A DNA stretch of 64,000 nucleotides from Rana temporaria (taxonomy: Eukaryota > Chordata > Amphibia > Anura > Ranidae), in NCBI RefSeq assembly GCF_905171775.1, contig NC_053491.1, forward strand, positions 332,857,952-332,921,951. The letters run 5' to 3'. Shown here piece by piece: positions 54,026-64,000 of this stretch; within the stretch, counting starts at the first letter, position 1; each line of letters begins with the position of its first letter. The position numbers were made by a program, and so were the translations under genes. The notes beneath the pieces were generated by a model. The model did no database searches. It saw only the letters and a program-made list of their open reading frames with translations, and had not been told where the DNA came from.

Positions 54026-54471
54026 TTAAAGCGGTTGTAAACCGCATAAACTTTTTTTTTTTAAAACCTGCAAGGCAAAAGTCATAATCGGCTAGTATGC
54101 ACCGCATACTAGCCGATTATGAAATACTTACCTCGGAACGAGGTGACCACCACTTACCTGGTCCACGCCGAGCAGGATGTCATCTTGCTCCGGCGTGTCT
54201 TCCGGGTATCACCGCTCCAGCGCTGTGATTGGCTGGAGCGGCGATGACGTCACTCCCGCACGTGCGCGCGGGAGATTTAAAATCGCCAGGGTCCGGCGGA
54301 TGCCGGTCCTTTCGCCGTGGATTTCCCCCTGCGCATGCGCCGCCCGCATTGCGAGGGGAATATCTCCTAAACCGTGCAGGTTTAGGAGATATTCTCCTTA
54401 CCTACAGGTAAGCCTTGTTATAGGCCCACCTGTAGGTAAAAGTCAAAATAGTGGGTTTACAACCACTTTAA
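54026..54471. mobile_element. TTAA-flanked MITE with serial hairpins
   Basis: TTAAAGCGGTTGTAAACC and GGTTTACAACCACTTTAA (17 of 18 complementary), so TTAA is present at both outer edges. The interior contains at least three hairpins: 54083-54121 (perfect 18-bp arms), about 54357-54398 (GAATATCTCCTAAACC) and about 54401-54442 (TTACCTACAGGT). Confidence 0.82.
54083..54121. repeat. Perfect 18-bp hairpin
   Basis: CATAATCGGCTAGTATGC and GCATACTAGCCGATTATG flank a 3-base loop (ACC). Confidence 0.95.
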
Positions 54472-54674
54472 GCAAAATCGTTATTCTTTTCCCCTTCCCG
54501 ATCTTCAAAACAGCATTTCACGATTCTTTCTAACAAGTGCAGAGAGTTCTCAAAGCTAAAAAATAAAAATCCAGGCAGCCTGCCAAGTTTTATCGCAACA
54601 TTGTGGATAAGTATAAACAAAGTAACATTTCTTCATAGATCAAAGGAATGAACTTCTGCCTGTGGATGGGGGAA

Positions 54675-54923
<249 letters not shown>

Positions 54924-55226
54924 CAGAGACCCTAGAGAATAAAATAGTGGTTGTTGCAATATTTCATGCCACACTGTATTTGCGCAGCAGTCTTTCAAAC
55001 ACATTTTTTTTTTAAATACACTTTAATGAATTAAAAAAAAATAAACGGTAAAGTTAGCCCATTTTTTTTTGTAAAATGTGAAAGATGATGTTACGCTGCG
55101 AGAATCATGAGAGAATCAAGATCTTTATTCTGAGCAATAAAATCGTGATTCTTATTTTAGCCAAAACCGTGCAGCTCTACTACTGACCAAAGGTGCCCCC
55201 TGTGCTCATTCATCCACAGTGTGTTA

Positions 55227-55629
55227 GGCCTCGTACACACGATAGGTTAACCAGAGGATAACGGTCTGATGGACCGTTTTCATCGGTCAAAACCGATCGT
55301 GTGTAGGCCCCATAGGTTATTTAACCTTCGGTTAAAAAAAAGACAACTTGCTTTAAAATGTAACCGATGGATTGGTAACCGATAGGTCAAAACCGATCGT
55401 TAGTACGCACGTCCATCGGTTAAAAATCCACGCATGCTCAGAATCAAGTCGACGCATGCTTGGAAGCATTGAGTTTTGTTGTGTTTTACGTCACCGCGTT
55501 CTGACACAATACTTTTTTTAACTGATGGTGTGTAGGCACGACGGACCATCAGTCAGCTTCATAGGTTAACCTATGACAGCGGTTCTTCAGACCGTTGTCC
55601 TCTGGTTAACCTATCGTGTGTACGAGGCC
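55227..55629. mobile_element. Foldback MITE, GGCCTCGTACACACG, TTA duplication
   Basis: TTA (55224-55226), GGCCTCGTACACACGATAGG, then GGTTAACCTATCGTGTGTAC, GAGGCC and TTA (55630-55632). Same subfamily as 21403-21836. 403 bp, non-coding. Confidence 0.88.
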
Positions 55630-56232
55630 TTACTGTCCAGACCACCAGGTGAAAACTGAGGGGGAAAGGCTAATAAAAAAGAAAAAAAATGCAGCCACCA
55701 CATCAGATGATTGGTAAACTCAAATATATAAAAAAAAATGTTTGGAGTTTAATAGTGCTTTCAACTTTAAATGCAAAACACAGCAAATAATAAGAAGCAT
55801 TATGAACATTTTTGATCAAATAAACCCTCCGGAGTGTAACCAGCTTGCTATGGAGTAAAGGGATTAGATTATTATAAGCACAATTTCCACTTTCCACCCA
55901 GCTGTGGGAGTACCAACTCCCAGGTAATCACTCATTACAATCTAACATGTGAATATTTCATTTTGTTTTGCAGCCTGTTCAGTCTTTCAATAAAATACAC
56001 CCTGCTACTTTGTCACTTAAACTGTAGATGCAGCAATACCCTGCAGACAGGAGTTCTATGTCCATGCGGAATAAATGTAGTTTCAAAAAAACATGGAAAA
56101 ATATAATTATGACTATAATTATTATTATTCATTTTTACTGGAACTTCTAAAGCTTTTTCATATTGTGCAATGTCAACGAGGGAGAACATTTAGAGGAAGA
56201 CAAAGGGAACAAATGTAGAAAAGAATATCATT
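55630..56232. other. Non-coding, one splice-like site
   Basis: A pyrimidine-rich acceptor-like TTCATTTTGTTTTGCAG ends at 55971 on the plus strand; the downstream open segments are not convincingly protein-like. No repeats delimited. Confidence 0.4.
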
Positions 56233-57215
56233 TAACCACTTCAGCCCCAGCCGGAAGGTCTTAACGGCTAGGCCATTTTTTGAGATACGGTACTGCATCA
56301 CTTTAACTGACAACTGAGTGGCCATGCACAACTGTACCCAAATATAATTTGTGTCCTTTTTTTCCCTCACAATTTGAGCTTTTTTTTGTGGTATTTGATC
56401 ACCTCTGCGGTTTTTATTTTTTGCGCAATAAACAAAAAAAAACTACAGTTTAAAAAAATATATATACAGTATATTTTTTTACGTTCTGCTATAAAACATA
56501 TCCAATAACATTTAAAAAAAAATCCAATGTCTTCCTCAATTTAGGTCAATATGTATTCTGCTACATTTTTTGGTACAAAAAAATCCCAATAAGTTTATAG
56601 TTAAAAGTTATAGCGTCTACAAAACAGGGGATATATTTATGGCATTTTTTTACATTTTTTTTTTACTTGTAATTGAGGTGATCAGCGATTTTTAGCGGGA
56701 CTGTGACATTGCAGCGGACAGTTTGGACACCTAGCTGACACTTTTGACACTTTTTTGGGAACCAGTGACGTTATTACAGTGATCAGTGCTAAAAATATGC
56801 AGCCACACTGTATACATGACACTGGCAGGGAAGGGTTTAACATCAGGAGCAATCAAAGGGTTAACTGTGTTCCCTCAGTGTGTTTCTAACTGTGTGGGAG
56901 GATGGGCTCCCTGCATGGACACTCTGATCCGTGTTTCTGATTAGCAGGAACACTAGATCAGAGTATCCATGCCTGACAGCACAGTGATCTGCTTGTTTAC
57001 ATCGGCAGACCCCCGTTCTGTCTCTGCGGGAAGCGATTGTGGCCTCTGTGGCCAATCAGCAAGCGAATGCGCCTCTGGCGGTGTGAACGCCAACCCCCGT
57101 CCCCCCAGTGGCTATTAGAAAAATCACATACGGGTATGTGATTTTGTCTAATAGCGATGCCTTACCGGAAATATAACCCCTCCGAGCCAGAGCCATTGAT
57201 GTTATGAATATGTAT
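56233..57215 (-). repeat. Dispersed repeat, TTAACCACTTCAGCCCC terminus
   Basis: Inverted relative of the ends at 6692 and 36545. Contains GTGGTATTTGATCACCTCTG (matching, inverted, 6515-6535) and downstream GTGACATT...AGTGATCAGTG sequence related to 22410-22560. Right boundary not seen. Confidence 0.6.
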
Positions 57216-57405
57216 GCTGGGGTGGATATACTAAAACTGGAGAGTGCAAAATCTGGTGCAGCTGTGCATGTTAGCCAATCAGCTTCTAACTTCAGCTTGT
57301 TCAATTAAACTTTGGCAAAAAAATAAATAAACTGAAAGTTGAATGGTTTCTATGCACGGTTGCACCAGATTTTGCATTCTCCAGTTTTAGTAAATTAACC
57401 CCAGC
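57216..57405. mobile_element. Short foldback MITE
   Basis: GCTGGGGTGGATATACTAAA and TTTAGTAAATTAACCCCAGC, with arms extending through ACTGGAGAGTGCAAAATCTG and its complement. 190 bp, nearly all stem. Confidence 0.82.
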
Positions 57406-57440
57406 ACTGTGTTGTTGTGCTGAAACTAGCTGAAGATTTG

Positions 57441-58017
57441 GGGCCAGATCCACATACATTTTGATCGGCGCAGCGTATCAGAGATACACTACGCCGCCGT
57501 ACCTTACCTGGCGTATATTCGAATCCTCAGCGAGTTCGCGCCGTAAGTTATGGCGGCGTAGTGTATTTCTGGCAGCGGATTTCAAAATGGGCGAGTTGGG
57601 GGCGGGTTTCATTTAAATGAAGCGCGTCCCTGCGCCGAATGAACTGCGCATGCGTCGTCCCGAAATTTCCCGCTGTGCATTGCGCTAAATGACGTCGCTA
57701 GGACGTCATTTTTTTAACTTAGACGTGAGTTACGTCCATCCCTATTCACGGGCGACTTACGCAAAAAAAAAAAAATATTCAAATTTCGACGCGGGAACGA
57801 CGGCCATAGTTAACATGGCAAGTCTATCTATACGCCGCAAAATACCAGCTTTAACTATACACCGGGAAAAGCCGACTACAGGCGACGTACGACGACGAAC
57901 CCAGAAGCCGTCGTATCTTGGTTTGAGGATTCAAACTAAATATACGACGTGGGTAATTTGAAAGTAAGCCGGCGTATCAGTAGATACGCCGGCGTACTAC
58001 CTATGTGGATCTGGCCC
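57441..58017. mobile_element. MITE with perfect 16-bp GGGCCAGATCCACATA termini
   Basis: GGGCCAGATCCACATA (57441-57456) and its exact complement (58002-58017). The 577-bp interior is dense in TACGCCG, GCGCATGCG and CGACGTAC motifs. Related in terminus style and composition to 41629 and 46141. Confidence 0.87.
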
Positions 58018-58223
58018 TTTATGATGGAGAATATCCATGAAAGGAGAGAATTAAATCGTCCTTTTGCAAATGGTAGCCTGTTTTCATATCTGTACATACA
58101 GGAAGGATCCTCTTCTCTGTCTATATCATGTTTCTGAACTTGTTTTTGTATGTGATCTGTAATTTGCGTTTCTTGTAATATTTGATGTACATGCACTGCA
58201 TAACACTATTAATCACTTCAATA

Positions 58224-58553
58224 TAGGGTGACCACATGTCCCAGATTGCCCGGGACTGTCCAGCATTTTGCAGGTCTGTCCCGGGCACCTTCATTTCAGG
58301 ACAATACAGTGTCCCGGAATGAAACTGACACAGCCACCCCTGGCCAATCTGATGCCCCCAAAAAAGGCCGCCACATCACCACTTTACTCACTGACAGTAC
58401 TTGTCCTGTCCGGGAATGCCTGGGGGAGCACAATCCCCGCCCCCTGATTGTGATTGGAGAAATCATAAATCCCTCCTCTTGTGTCCAATCACTGTGCTGT
58501 GATTTGTGGAAGGGGGTGTCCCTGAATGGTAGTTTGGAAATGTGGTCACCCTA
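58224..58553. mobile_element. hAT-type MITE with 8-bp duplication
   Basis: TAGGGTGACCACAT and ATGTGGTCACCCTA are inverted ends, and CTTCAATA is exactly duplicated on both sides (58216-58223 and 58554-58561). An 8-bp duplication and TAGGG ends fit hAT. The interior has TGTCCCGG repeats; no coding sequence. Confidence 0.9.
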
Positions 58554-58564
58554 CTTCAATACCG

Positions 58565-59240
58565 GGCAATTTCACCCCCTTCCTACCAGGGCCAATTTTC
58601 AGCTTTCAGCACCCTTGCACTTTGAATGAATTGCACGGTGATGCAATACTGCACCCAAATGAAATTTTTATAATTTTTTCACACAAATAAAGCTCACTTT
58701 TTGTAGTATTTAACCACATGCCGACCAGCGCACGACAATATACGTCGGCACAATGGCTTGGCTGGGCAAATGGATGTACTGGTATGTCCCCTTTAAATCG
58801 CGGCATTGTGGGCACGCACATCACTGCGTGCTCCGTAACCATGCCTGTGGGACCCGCGGACTCGATGTCTGCCTGTGTCCCGCGATCGGGTCACGGAGAG
58901 GCAGAACAGGGAGATACCTTTGTAAACAAGCCATTTTCCTGTTCTGACTAGTGACAGGACACTGATCTACTGCTCCCTGTCATCGGGAGAAGTGATCAGT
59001 GTCATGTCACTAGTAGCCCAGCCCCCACACAGTTAGAATCACTCCCTAAGACACACTTAACCCCTTCGGTGCCCCCTTCCCTGCCAGTGTCATTTACACA
59101 GTAATCAGTGCATTTTTATAGCACTGATCTGGACACCCAGCAATTGCACAATGGCAGCAAAGGTATTCAGTGCGCCCCCTCACCAATTACCAACAGTACA
59201 AACAATTGGCAATAATACCGCACGTGGCTTAGACAATTAA
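58565..59240 (-). repeat. Fragments of the TTAACCAC repeat family
   Basis: 58565-58710 resembles the 36370-36545 segment inverted (GCAATTTCACCCCCTTCCTA, TTCAGCTTTCAGCAC). 58709-59130 begins TTAACCACATGCCG and contains AGTGTCATTTACACAGTAAT and AGTGCATTTTTATAGCACTG. Truncated. Confidence 0.55.
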
Positions 59241-59564
59241 TAAAAAAAAAAAAGCAGTAATGTTAAAATATTTAAATGCTGCCCATGCATACTTCATAGT
59301 GAAAGAATGTTGCCCTTTTTATGCACTCTGTCCAATTTTACTAAAAATAAAAAAAATGCTAACACATTTGTAAGAGCAAAGTACAATTTATCTTTTAAAT
59401 CACACTGGGAAAAATGGTTAGAGGATTGCACTGTAAAGTATGTTTTAGCCATGTCAGAAGAAACATCAGCCATCTGTGGGAAAGGTCATAATTTGACTTA
59501 CAGTTTGGCTATATCTTACAAAAGAATAATATTACTGTGTATCTTTGTTTTTATCTTTTCATAG
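59241..59564. other. Non-coding; upstream of candidate exon
   Basis: A-rich sequence ending in a pyrimidine-rich tract. Confidence 0.4.
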
Positions 59565-59644
59565 TGAATTTAGAAGACCAGCTCCAGATTTCTGGACCAA
59601 ATGTATCAAGACATCAGGAAACATTTGACCGCGAGTGGTCCTAA
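59565..59644 (+). CDS. Candidate terminal exon, plus strand
   Basis: A strong acceptor (TTTGTTTTTATCTTTTCATAG) precedes two bases of a split codon and one open frame of 25 codons (starts NLEDQLQISGP, ends FDREWS) closed by TAA at 59642-59644. AATAAA-like signals follow at about 59729 and 59839. The residue mix is protein-like, but nothing is recognised and there is no partner exon of matching phase in the window. Confidence 0.3.
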
Positions 59645-60001
59645 TGGCATAATTTGGTAACCAATGGACTGTGAAAGCCAAACTTCTCTCTCGCACTCTC
59701 TCTCTCTTCATTTGTGCTCACACAAGAAAATAAATCAATGTTGGTTCGGCGAAATGAAGATTGATGGGCTTTTCAAGCCAGGGAGTAGTTTTCCTCTATG
59801 GTTGTTAAAAGTGAATTTTTACCGTAAGAATACAATAATAAATAAGAAGTTGGTATGTTTTTATGGGTTTAGCAGGTGAAAAAAAAAAACTTTTACAGAA
59901 GCCAATATAGGGGGGCTCAAGTGTGGCATCTGACATGTCGTTAACCACACAAGAGTTTAGTTTTCATAAATCAGTTGCATTAGTAAAATGTACTGTATGT
60001 C
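59645..60001. other. Non-coding, possible 3' UTR
   Basis: Contains a short CT tract (59685-59710) and AATAAA motifs; otherwise unassigned. Confidence 0.35.
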
Positions 60002-60879
60002 TTAACCTCCCTGGCGGTATGATTCTTTCAGAAATAACATGCTGAAAGCGGTACAATTATTTGCAAGGAATTTTGGGGTTTTATATTGAAGGCCTGTAAT
60101 TTTTAGAAATAACTCACTTAAATCTGACCAAACAAGATTCTAATAGGCATCCCGGGTATGACATTTTTTTAAAAATAAAATTATAAATTATAATATAATA
60201 AATAATTATAAATAATTATAACAAATAATAATATAATTATAATAAAAATTATTCAATAATGTAATCAAATCAAAATCACTGAAATTTGCTCAGTTGCAGA
60301 ATTGTCGCTGTCATTATTTTTTTTTTTTCATGATGAATTTCCCCACAAATCGCTATCGCACAATTCTGCAAGTAAATATAATTTATTATCGCTGTTTTTT
60401 AGCTGATCTAAAACTATTTTTGACATACTGTAAAGGGACACTTTTGGTTGCTATGGACAATCTACAGTTTGCAGGCAGAAAGAACAGTTTTTATTATATA
60501 AAATGACATGTAGGACACTGGGCAGACCACTAGGGACAAGGGGTGTGTGTTTTTTTTACATACAGTACTGTAATCTATAAGATTACAGTATACTGTATGT
60601 AATGTGTTTGTTTACTTTTTTGAATTTGGCGCCGTTCTCTGCCCCCGTGCGTCGTAACGTCGCAGGGAACGGAGATCGGCGGCACAGGAGGACGCTGTGT
60701 GAATCGAGCGAGGTCCCGCTCGCTCACACAGCGCGGTGGCATCGCTGGATCCAGGGACAAGGTAAGTAAACAGTGCCTGTGGATCTAGCGAGGCGAGCCC
60801 GAGTCTGACTCGGGGTTACCGCTCGCAGCAGGAAAATCTAACCCCGAGTCAGACTCGGGAATACCGCCAGGCAGGTTAA
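60002..60879. mobile_element. TTAA-flanked repeat, GGCGGTAT termini, copy 2 (inverted)
   Basis: TTAACCTCCCTGGCGGTATG to ATACCGCCAGGCAGGTTAA. It is the inverted counterpart of 50790-51653, sharing GATTTCAGTGAAATTTGC-like, TAATGTAATCAAATCAAA and GGACACTTTTGGTTGCTATG blocks. The right TTAA overlaps the TTA that begins the next element. Confidence 0.85.
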
Positions 60880-61726
60880 GCCTCGTACACACGACCGGTT
60901 TTCCCCATCAGGAAAACAGCCGGGAATCCCAACGGGAAAATAGAGAACCTGCTAGCCCTGTACACACGGTCGGGGAAAAAAAACGTTGGTTTTCCTGACA
61001 GGATTCTTCGCAAGCTTACCTTGCAAAGCCGTGTATACAGACGGCCACTCAAAAGAACCGCCGGTCTTTTGAATGGCAATAACGCGGTAACGTCATCGAC
61101 TACGATGAGCCGGCGTCTCGTCACATTCGATTCCATCACCGCCATCTTGCTACACCCCAAACTAACTTTGTATTCTTCCGTACATGCGTCGAAGTGTTAT
61201 CGAGCATGCGCATTTTTTCTACACTCAGATAAGCATACAGACGACCGGTTTTCTCGTCAGGAAACACTCTGCCGGGAATCCTGATGGAAAAATAGAAAGC
61301 AGGGTTCTCTATTTTCCCGTCGGGATTCCTGGCTGTTTTCCTGACGGGAAAACTGCTAGGGAGCATACAATGCTGTCCTAGCAGTTTTCCTGCCTGGAAA
61401 ACCGGTCGTGTGTACGAGGCTGCTCTCTATTTTCCTGTCGGGATTCCTGGCAGAGTGTTTCCTGCCGAGAAAACAGGTTACTTGCAAGGTAAGCATACAA
61501 AGTTAGTGTGGGGTGTAGCAAGATGGTGGTGACGGAATCGAATGTGACTAGACGCCGGTTCGTCGTAGTCGATAACGTCACAGCATTCTTGCCATTCAAA
61601 AGAACGGCGGTTCTTTTGAGTGGCCATCAGTATACACGGCTTTGCAAGGCAAGCTTGCCAGGAATCCCGTCAGGAAATCCAACGTTTTTTTTTCCTGACG
61701 GGATACTCGGCCGTGTGTACAGGGCT
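60879..61726. mobile_element. Composite foldback element, GCCTCGTACACACG family
   Basis: AGCCTCGTACACACGACC at the left and CCGTGTGTACAGGGCT at the right, with TTA at both outer edges (60876-60878 and 61727-61729). A complete inner terminus (GGTCGTGTGTACGAGGCT, 61403-61421) and another (AGCCCTGTACACACGG, 60955-60970) show that two related elements are nested or overlapped. Interior carries repeated CCGGGAATCC / GGATTCC blocks. Confidence 0.75.
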
Positions 61727-62230
61727 TTAGTGTGCATTTCTGCAGTTAGAGCAGCTAATAAGAGGGTAGCACATTTCCTCCTGTATGGGGCCCAGGCATC
61801 CCCCCCCTCCCGCCGCCTTTTGCCGCTCTGACCGGGCCTCCCGTCCCACCGGGAGACCCGATCCTCCATCCGCCGCGTTCTGTGTCCAGGCGGAGACTGA
61901 CACTAAGCCGTACACGGCTTTGATTCAGTCTCCGCATTGAAACCACGGAAGCGGCGTCATGACATCACTTCCGGATTTCTCGGCTGCCAATGGCGCCGGA
62001 TTTAAAAAAGTACACAGTATTCAGAATCGCCGTTTTCGGCGATCTGAATACTTTGAAGTGCAAAGGAGGGCTCGGAGGTCTTTTAGAGTACCTGTCACCA
62101 CCTATTGCTGTCACAAAGGATGTTTACATTCCTTGTGACAGCAATAAAAGTGATCAAAATGTAAAAAAAAAAACACAATTTAATATTATAAAAAAAAAAA
62201 TAAGAAAACAAAAAAAAAATGTTTTAAAGG
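61727..62230. repeat. Dispersed repeat sharing the covarying hairpin
   Basis: The distal part (62075-62160) is homologous to 5175-5260 (ACCTGTCA, GGATGTTTACATTCCTTGT, AATAAAAGTGATCAAAA). A second hairpin TATTCAGAATCGCCGTTTTC plus GGCGATCTGAATA occurs at 62018-62050. The remainder is unassigned, CpG-rich around 61800-61990. Confidence 0.6.
62103..62146. repeat. 14-bp hairpin, covarying with 5195-5238
   Basis: TATTGCTGTCACAA (62103-62116) pairs with TTGTGACAGCAATA (62133-62146). Relative to 5195-5238, positions 5, 8 and 10 of the left arm and their partners on the right arm have all changed together. Confidence 0.88.
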
Positions 62231-62239
62231 GTGAACCTC

Positions 62240-62320
62240 CTTAATCGCGCGATTAATCGTGAGTTAACTATGACATTAATGCGATTAATCGCGATTAGAA
62301 ATTTTAATCGCTTGACAGCA

Positions 62321-62384
<64 letters not shown>
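62240..62384. repeat. Truncated TE end plus (TA)n
   Basis: CGCGATTAATCG-type palindromic sequence ending GCTTGACAGCACTAA resembles the terminus of a widespread vertebrate MITE; its other end is replaced by (TA)n (62323-62384). Confidence 0.55.
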
Positions 62385-62388
<4 letters not shown>

Positions 62389-62531
62389 CAAACACACTCA
62401 TGTGGGTTTGCGCTTTGGGGTGCACACCTTGATGCTAAAGTCTGCACATGCCAATGGTTGCCATCTTAATCTTTTGTCTACCAACATACATTTATAAACA
62501 AATGTAATATAAGGGGTTGAAGCAAGCTCAC
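62385..62531. other. Probable intron sequence
   Basis: Downstream (minus sense) of the candidate exon; no repeats recognised. Confidence 0.4.
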
Positions 62532-62640
62532 GGATGCTACTGCAGCCATGACCTTGGTATTGATTTTAACAACCAGCGAAAGGCCTTCAGATAAAAGTGA
62601 TCTGGGCAGCTCTAAGGCTCGCTGTAGGAACTCAGCAGCA
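62532..62640 (-). CDS. Candidate internal exon of an unidentified host gene
   Basis: On the minus strand a long pyrimidine-rich acceptor (TTATTTATTTTTTGCATTTCAG region) precedes 109 bases that end at the donor-like TCC|GTGAGC. Only one frame is open: one base of a split codon, then 36 codons beginning AAEFLQRALELPRSLLSE and ending KVMAAVAS. The other two frames hit stops. The predicted segment is mainly amphipathic helix (FLQRALELPRSLL). Exit phase 0 matches the entry phase of 20028-20118. Protein family not recognised. No repeat copy of this segment is seen elsewhere in the window. Confidence 0.5.
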
Positions 62641-62789
62641 CTGAAATGCAAAAAATAAATAAAACAAAATGAATAAAAAGATGCACAAGGTGTCTAAAAT
62701 CAGAATAGGAATGCTGTTGTTTGATACATAGTGCTTTAACGAAAAAATAAATAAAAATGTAGGGGTCAGTTTATTAATGTTTCCATTAA
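62641..62789. other. Probable intron sequence
   Basis: A-rich on the plus strand (T-rich acceptor tract on the minus strand); no repeats recognised. Confidence 0.4.
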
Positions 62790-63010
62790 CCACTTAAAGG
62801 CCACCCACCGCATATATACTGCGGCAGGGCAGCTCTATTGCACAAAACAACGTACCTGTTTTGAGAACCAGCTCTCAATCTTTTGTTAGAGGGAAATTTT
62901 GACAGCAAAAGTTTGATGGAGCATACATATGGTCGGAATTTCCGTTCAAAAGCTCACATGGGACTTTTGCTGTCGGAATTTCCGATCGTGTGTACAGGGC
63001 ATTAGACCAT
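62790..63010. repeat. Two truncated repeat ends
   Basis: ATTAACCACTTAAAGGCC at 62790 starts a TTAACCACTT-family fragment cut at about 62870. CGATCGTGTGTACAGGGCAT at 62984-63003 is the right terminus of a GTACACACG-family MITE whose left end is missing. Confidence 0.6.
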
Positions 63011-63436
63011 GTTTGCTTGCATGGGGATGCACAGGTGTTCCATGCATCCCCATGCAAACGGTCTCTTTGTGTCAATAGAGAATGCATGGACACGGCCGCT
63101 GCTCTCAATTTGACATCCATACTGGTGCAGGTTCTCAAATGCAGACAGTGTGCGTTCAGGGACCTGCACCTGCATGAATGTCAAGTTTGGAGCAGTAGCT
63201 GTGTCCCTGCAGCTCCTGATTCCCAGTTGACATAAATGAGACTGCCTGCACATAATACCTGTGCATCCCTGTGTGGGCATCAGGGATGTGCAGTCAGGGG
63301 AGGCAGGTGAGGCAGATCTTCATATGCCATGAACATAAAAAAACAAACAAAAAAACAATCGAGCTTCAAGGGTAACTCGGCGACCTGGGGTAACAGAGAC
63401 CCCAAATTTGGGGGGTAGGTAGCTAAAGTCATACTC
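63011..63436. other. Non-coding, nothing delimited
   Basis: Contains an inverted pair CATGGGGATGCACAGG(T) / CATGCATCCCCATGCAA (63019-63058). No gene supported. Confidence 0.4.
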
Positions 63437-63598
63437 TAAGGCCGAGTACTCACGACCAAACATGTTCGCTCGAAATGTCCGACGGGCTGTTTCCGGCGTA
63501 CAAGGCTGTTTTTTCATTTGGCCCGCTGGCTTGTACACACCAGCGGACGATATTTCCCTGCGGACCTGAACGCGTGCACGTAATCCACGTTTGACGTC

Positions 63599-63608
63599 AC
63601 TATAAAGG
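63599..63608 (+). promoter_or_regulatory. TATA box candidate
   Basis: ACTATAAAGG directly after TTTGACGTCA, a CRE-like palindrome, about 325 bp upstream of the ATG at 63927. Confidence 0.45.
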
Positions 63609-63926
63609 GAAAGGCCAAAGTCAATGGCGACGCCCTCTGTTCCGCTTTTGCTAGTTACGGCTTTGCTCGTGTTAGTGAAGGTTTGGTTAGAGCTGATTCG
63701 CGCTTCTCGGTCTCCAGGCTTTAGTAGGTAGTATTTTCTCGTTCAGTGCGTGTGCTTGTGGGTACGTAGTTGGCATTCGGGTACAGGCGTGCAGTTCGTT
63801 CTGCTTAGCAGATTCGTACTGTGCGTTCGTATCTGTGTGTCGTGCATTCTTTGCAGGTACCGCTGGATTTGATTGTGCTTTCTGTTGGAGTGTGTTCTTG
63901 ACTGACCAGCCGGCCGGTTTGAAGCC

Positions 63927-64000
63927 ATGATGGAGCAGCAGCGTCAATTTTCGCGAGTTGGTGCTGTTTATGGGATGGCTGCTGGATATGTTCATTATTC
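63927..64000 (+). CDS. 5' start of an unidentified coding region (truncated by window)
   Basis: ATG at 63927 in good context (GAAGCCATGATGG), immediately followed by a second ATG. The frame is open for 24 codons to the edge (begins MMEQQRQFSRVGAV, then MAAGYVHY). Upstream in-frame sequence is interrupted, so this ATG is the likely start. A role as transposase or accessory protein of the surrounding terminus-bearing element is inference only; no domain is visible yet. Confidence 0.35.
   Translation, partial: MMEQQRQFSRVGAVYGMAAGYVHY

Larger units (their letters stand above)
63440..64000 (+). mobile_element. Left end of a larger GGCCNNGTAC-family element (off window)
   Basis: TAA at 63437-63439, then GGCCGAGTACTCACGACC, which matches GGCCTCGTACACACGACC in 15 of 18 positions. 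Unlike the MITEs, no right terminus follows. Instead there is a TATA box, about 320 bp of GC-balanced leader, and an ATG-initiated open frame that reaches the window edge. It may be a coding member of the PIF/Harbinger-like family or a host gene promoter beside an old terminus. Confidence 0.45.

Overview
This window is animal nuclear DNA, most likely from a frog and probably a ranid. The evidence is very high repeat density, (TA)n microsatellites, Tc1, Ty3/gypsy and Ngaro/DIRS elements, and many short inverted-repeat elements of types I associate with Rana-like genomes; the ranid placement rests on memory of those families, not on a marker gene. There are no bacterial operons, rRNA, tRNA or CRISPR features. 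No complete host gene is visible. The DNA reads as intron or intergenic space packed with nested transposons. Two short minus-strand segments (20028-20118 and 62532-62640) look like genuine internal exons with compatible phases, so much of the window may be one large intron of an unidentified minus-strand gene. Three weaker exon-like segments are also listed (21152-21347, 47052-47146, 59565-59644).

Layout. 1-2990: an internally deleted Ty3/gypsy chromovirus (protease, RNase H, integrase and chromodomain remnants between two partial LTRs). 3600-8276: a Tc1-like transposon split by a minisatellite, a TTAA-flanked element, another repeat and a second TTAA-flanked element. 8277-10233: a candidate solo LTR, a deleted Tc1 and a terminal-inverted-repeat element, all among (TA)n tracts. 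10234-18600: a young minus-strand Ty3/gypsy element with 1111-bp LTRs, an exact tRNA-Pro primer-binding site, a polypurine tract, a long intact pol frame and a damaged gag. 18601-23964: dispersed repeats, inverted-repeat elements and another Tc1.

23965-30382: a tyrosine-recombinase retrotransposon of Ngaro type with textbook split direct repeats (A1, ORFs, B1-A2, B2). 30390-36068: a second Ngaro-type element on the minus strand, tail-to-tail with the first, whose gag and RT region is replaced by a hierarchical minisatellite while its terminal repeats stay nearly identical. Both look recent. 36069-64000: short non-autonomous elements of at least four terminal/TSD classes (TTAA; 3-bp TAA/TTA; 8-bp; GGGCC-type ends), a roughly 1-kb palindrome, a LINE 3' end, and at the right edge a promoter-like segment with an open reading frame that begins inside a transposon-like terminus and runs off the window.

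How the parts work together: the autonomous-type elements (gypsy, Ngaro-1) encode the copying machinery, although their frames here carry single-base lesions. The many short elements and Ngaro-2 carry termini only and would need enzymes supplied in trans. (TA)n tracts repeatedly served as landing sites.
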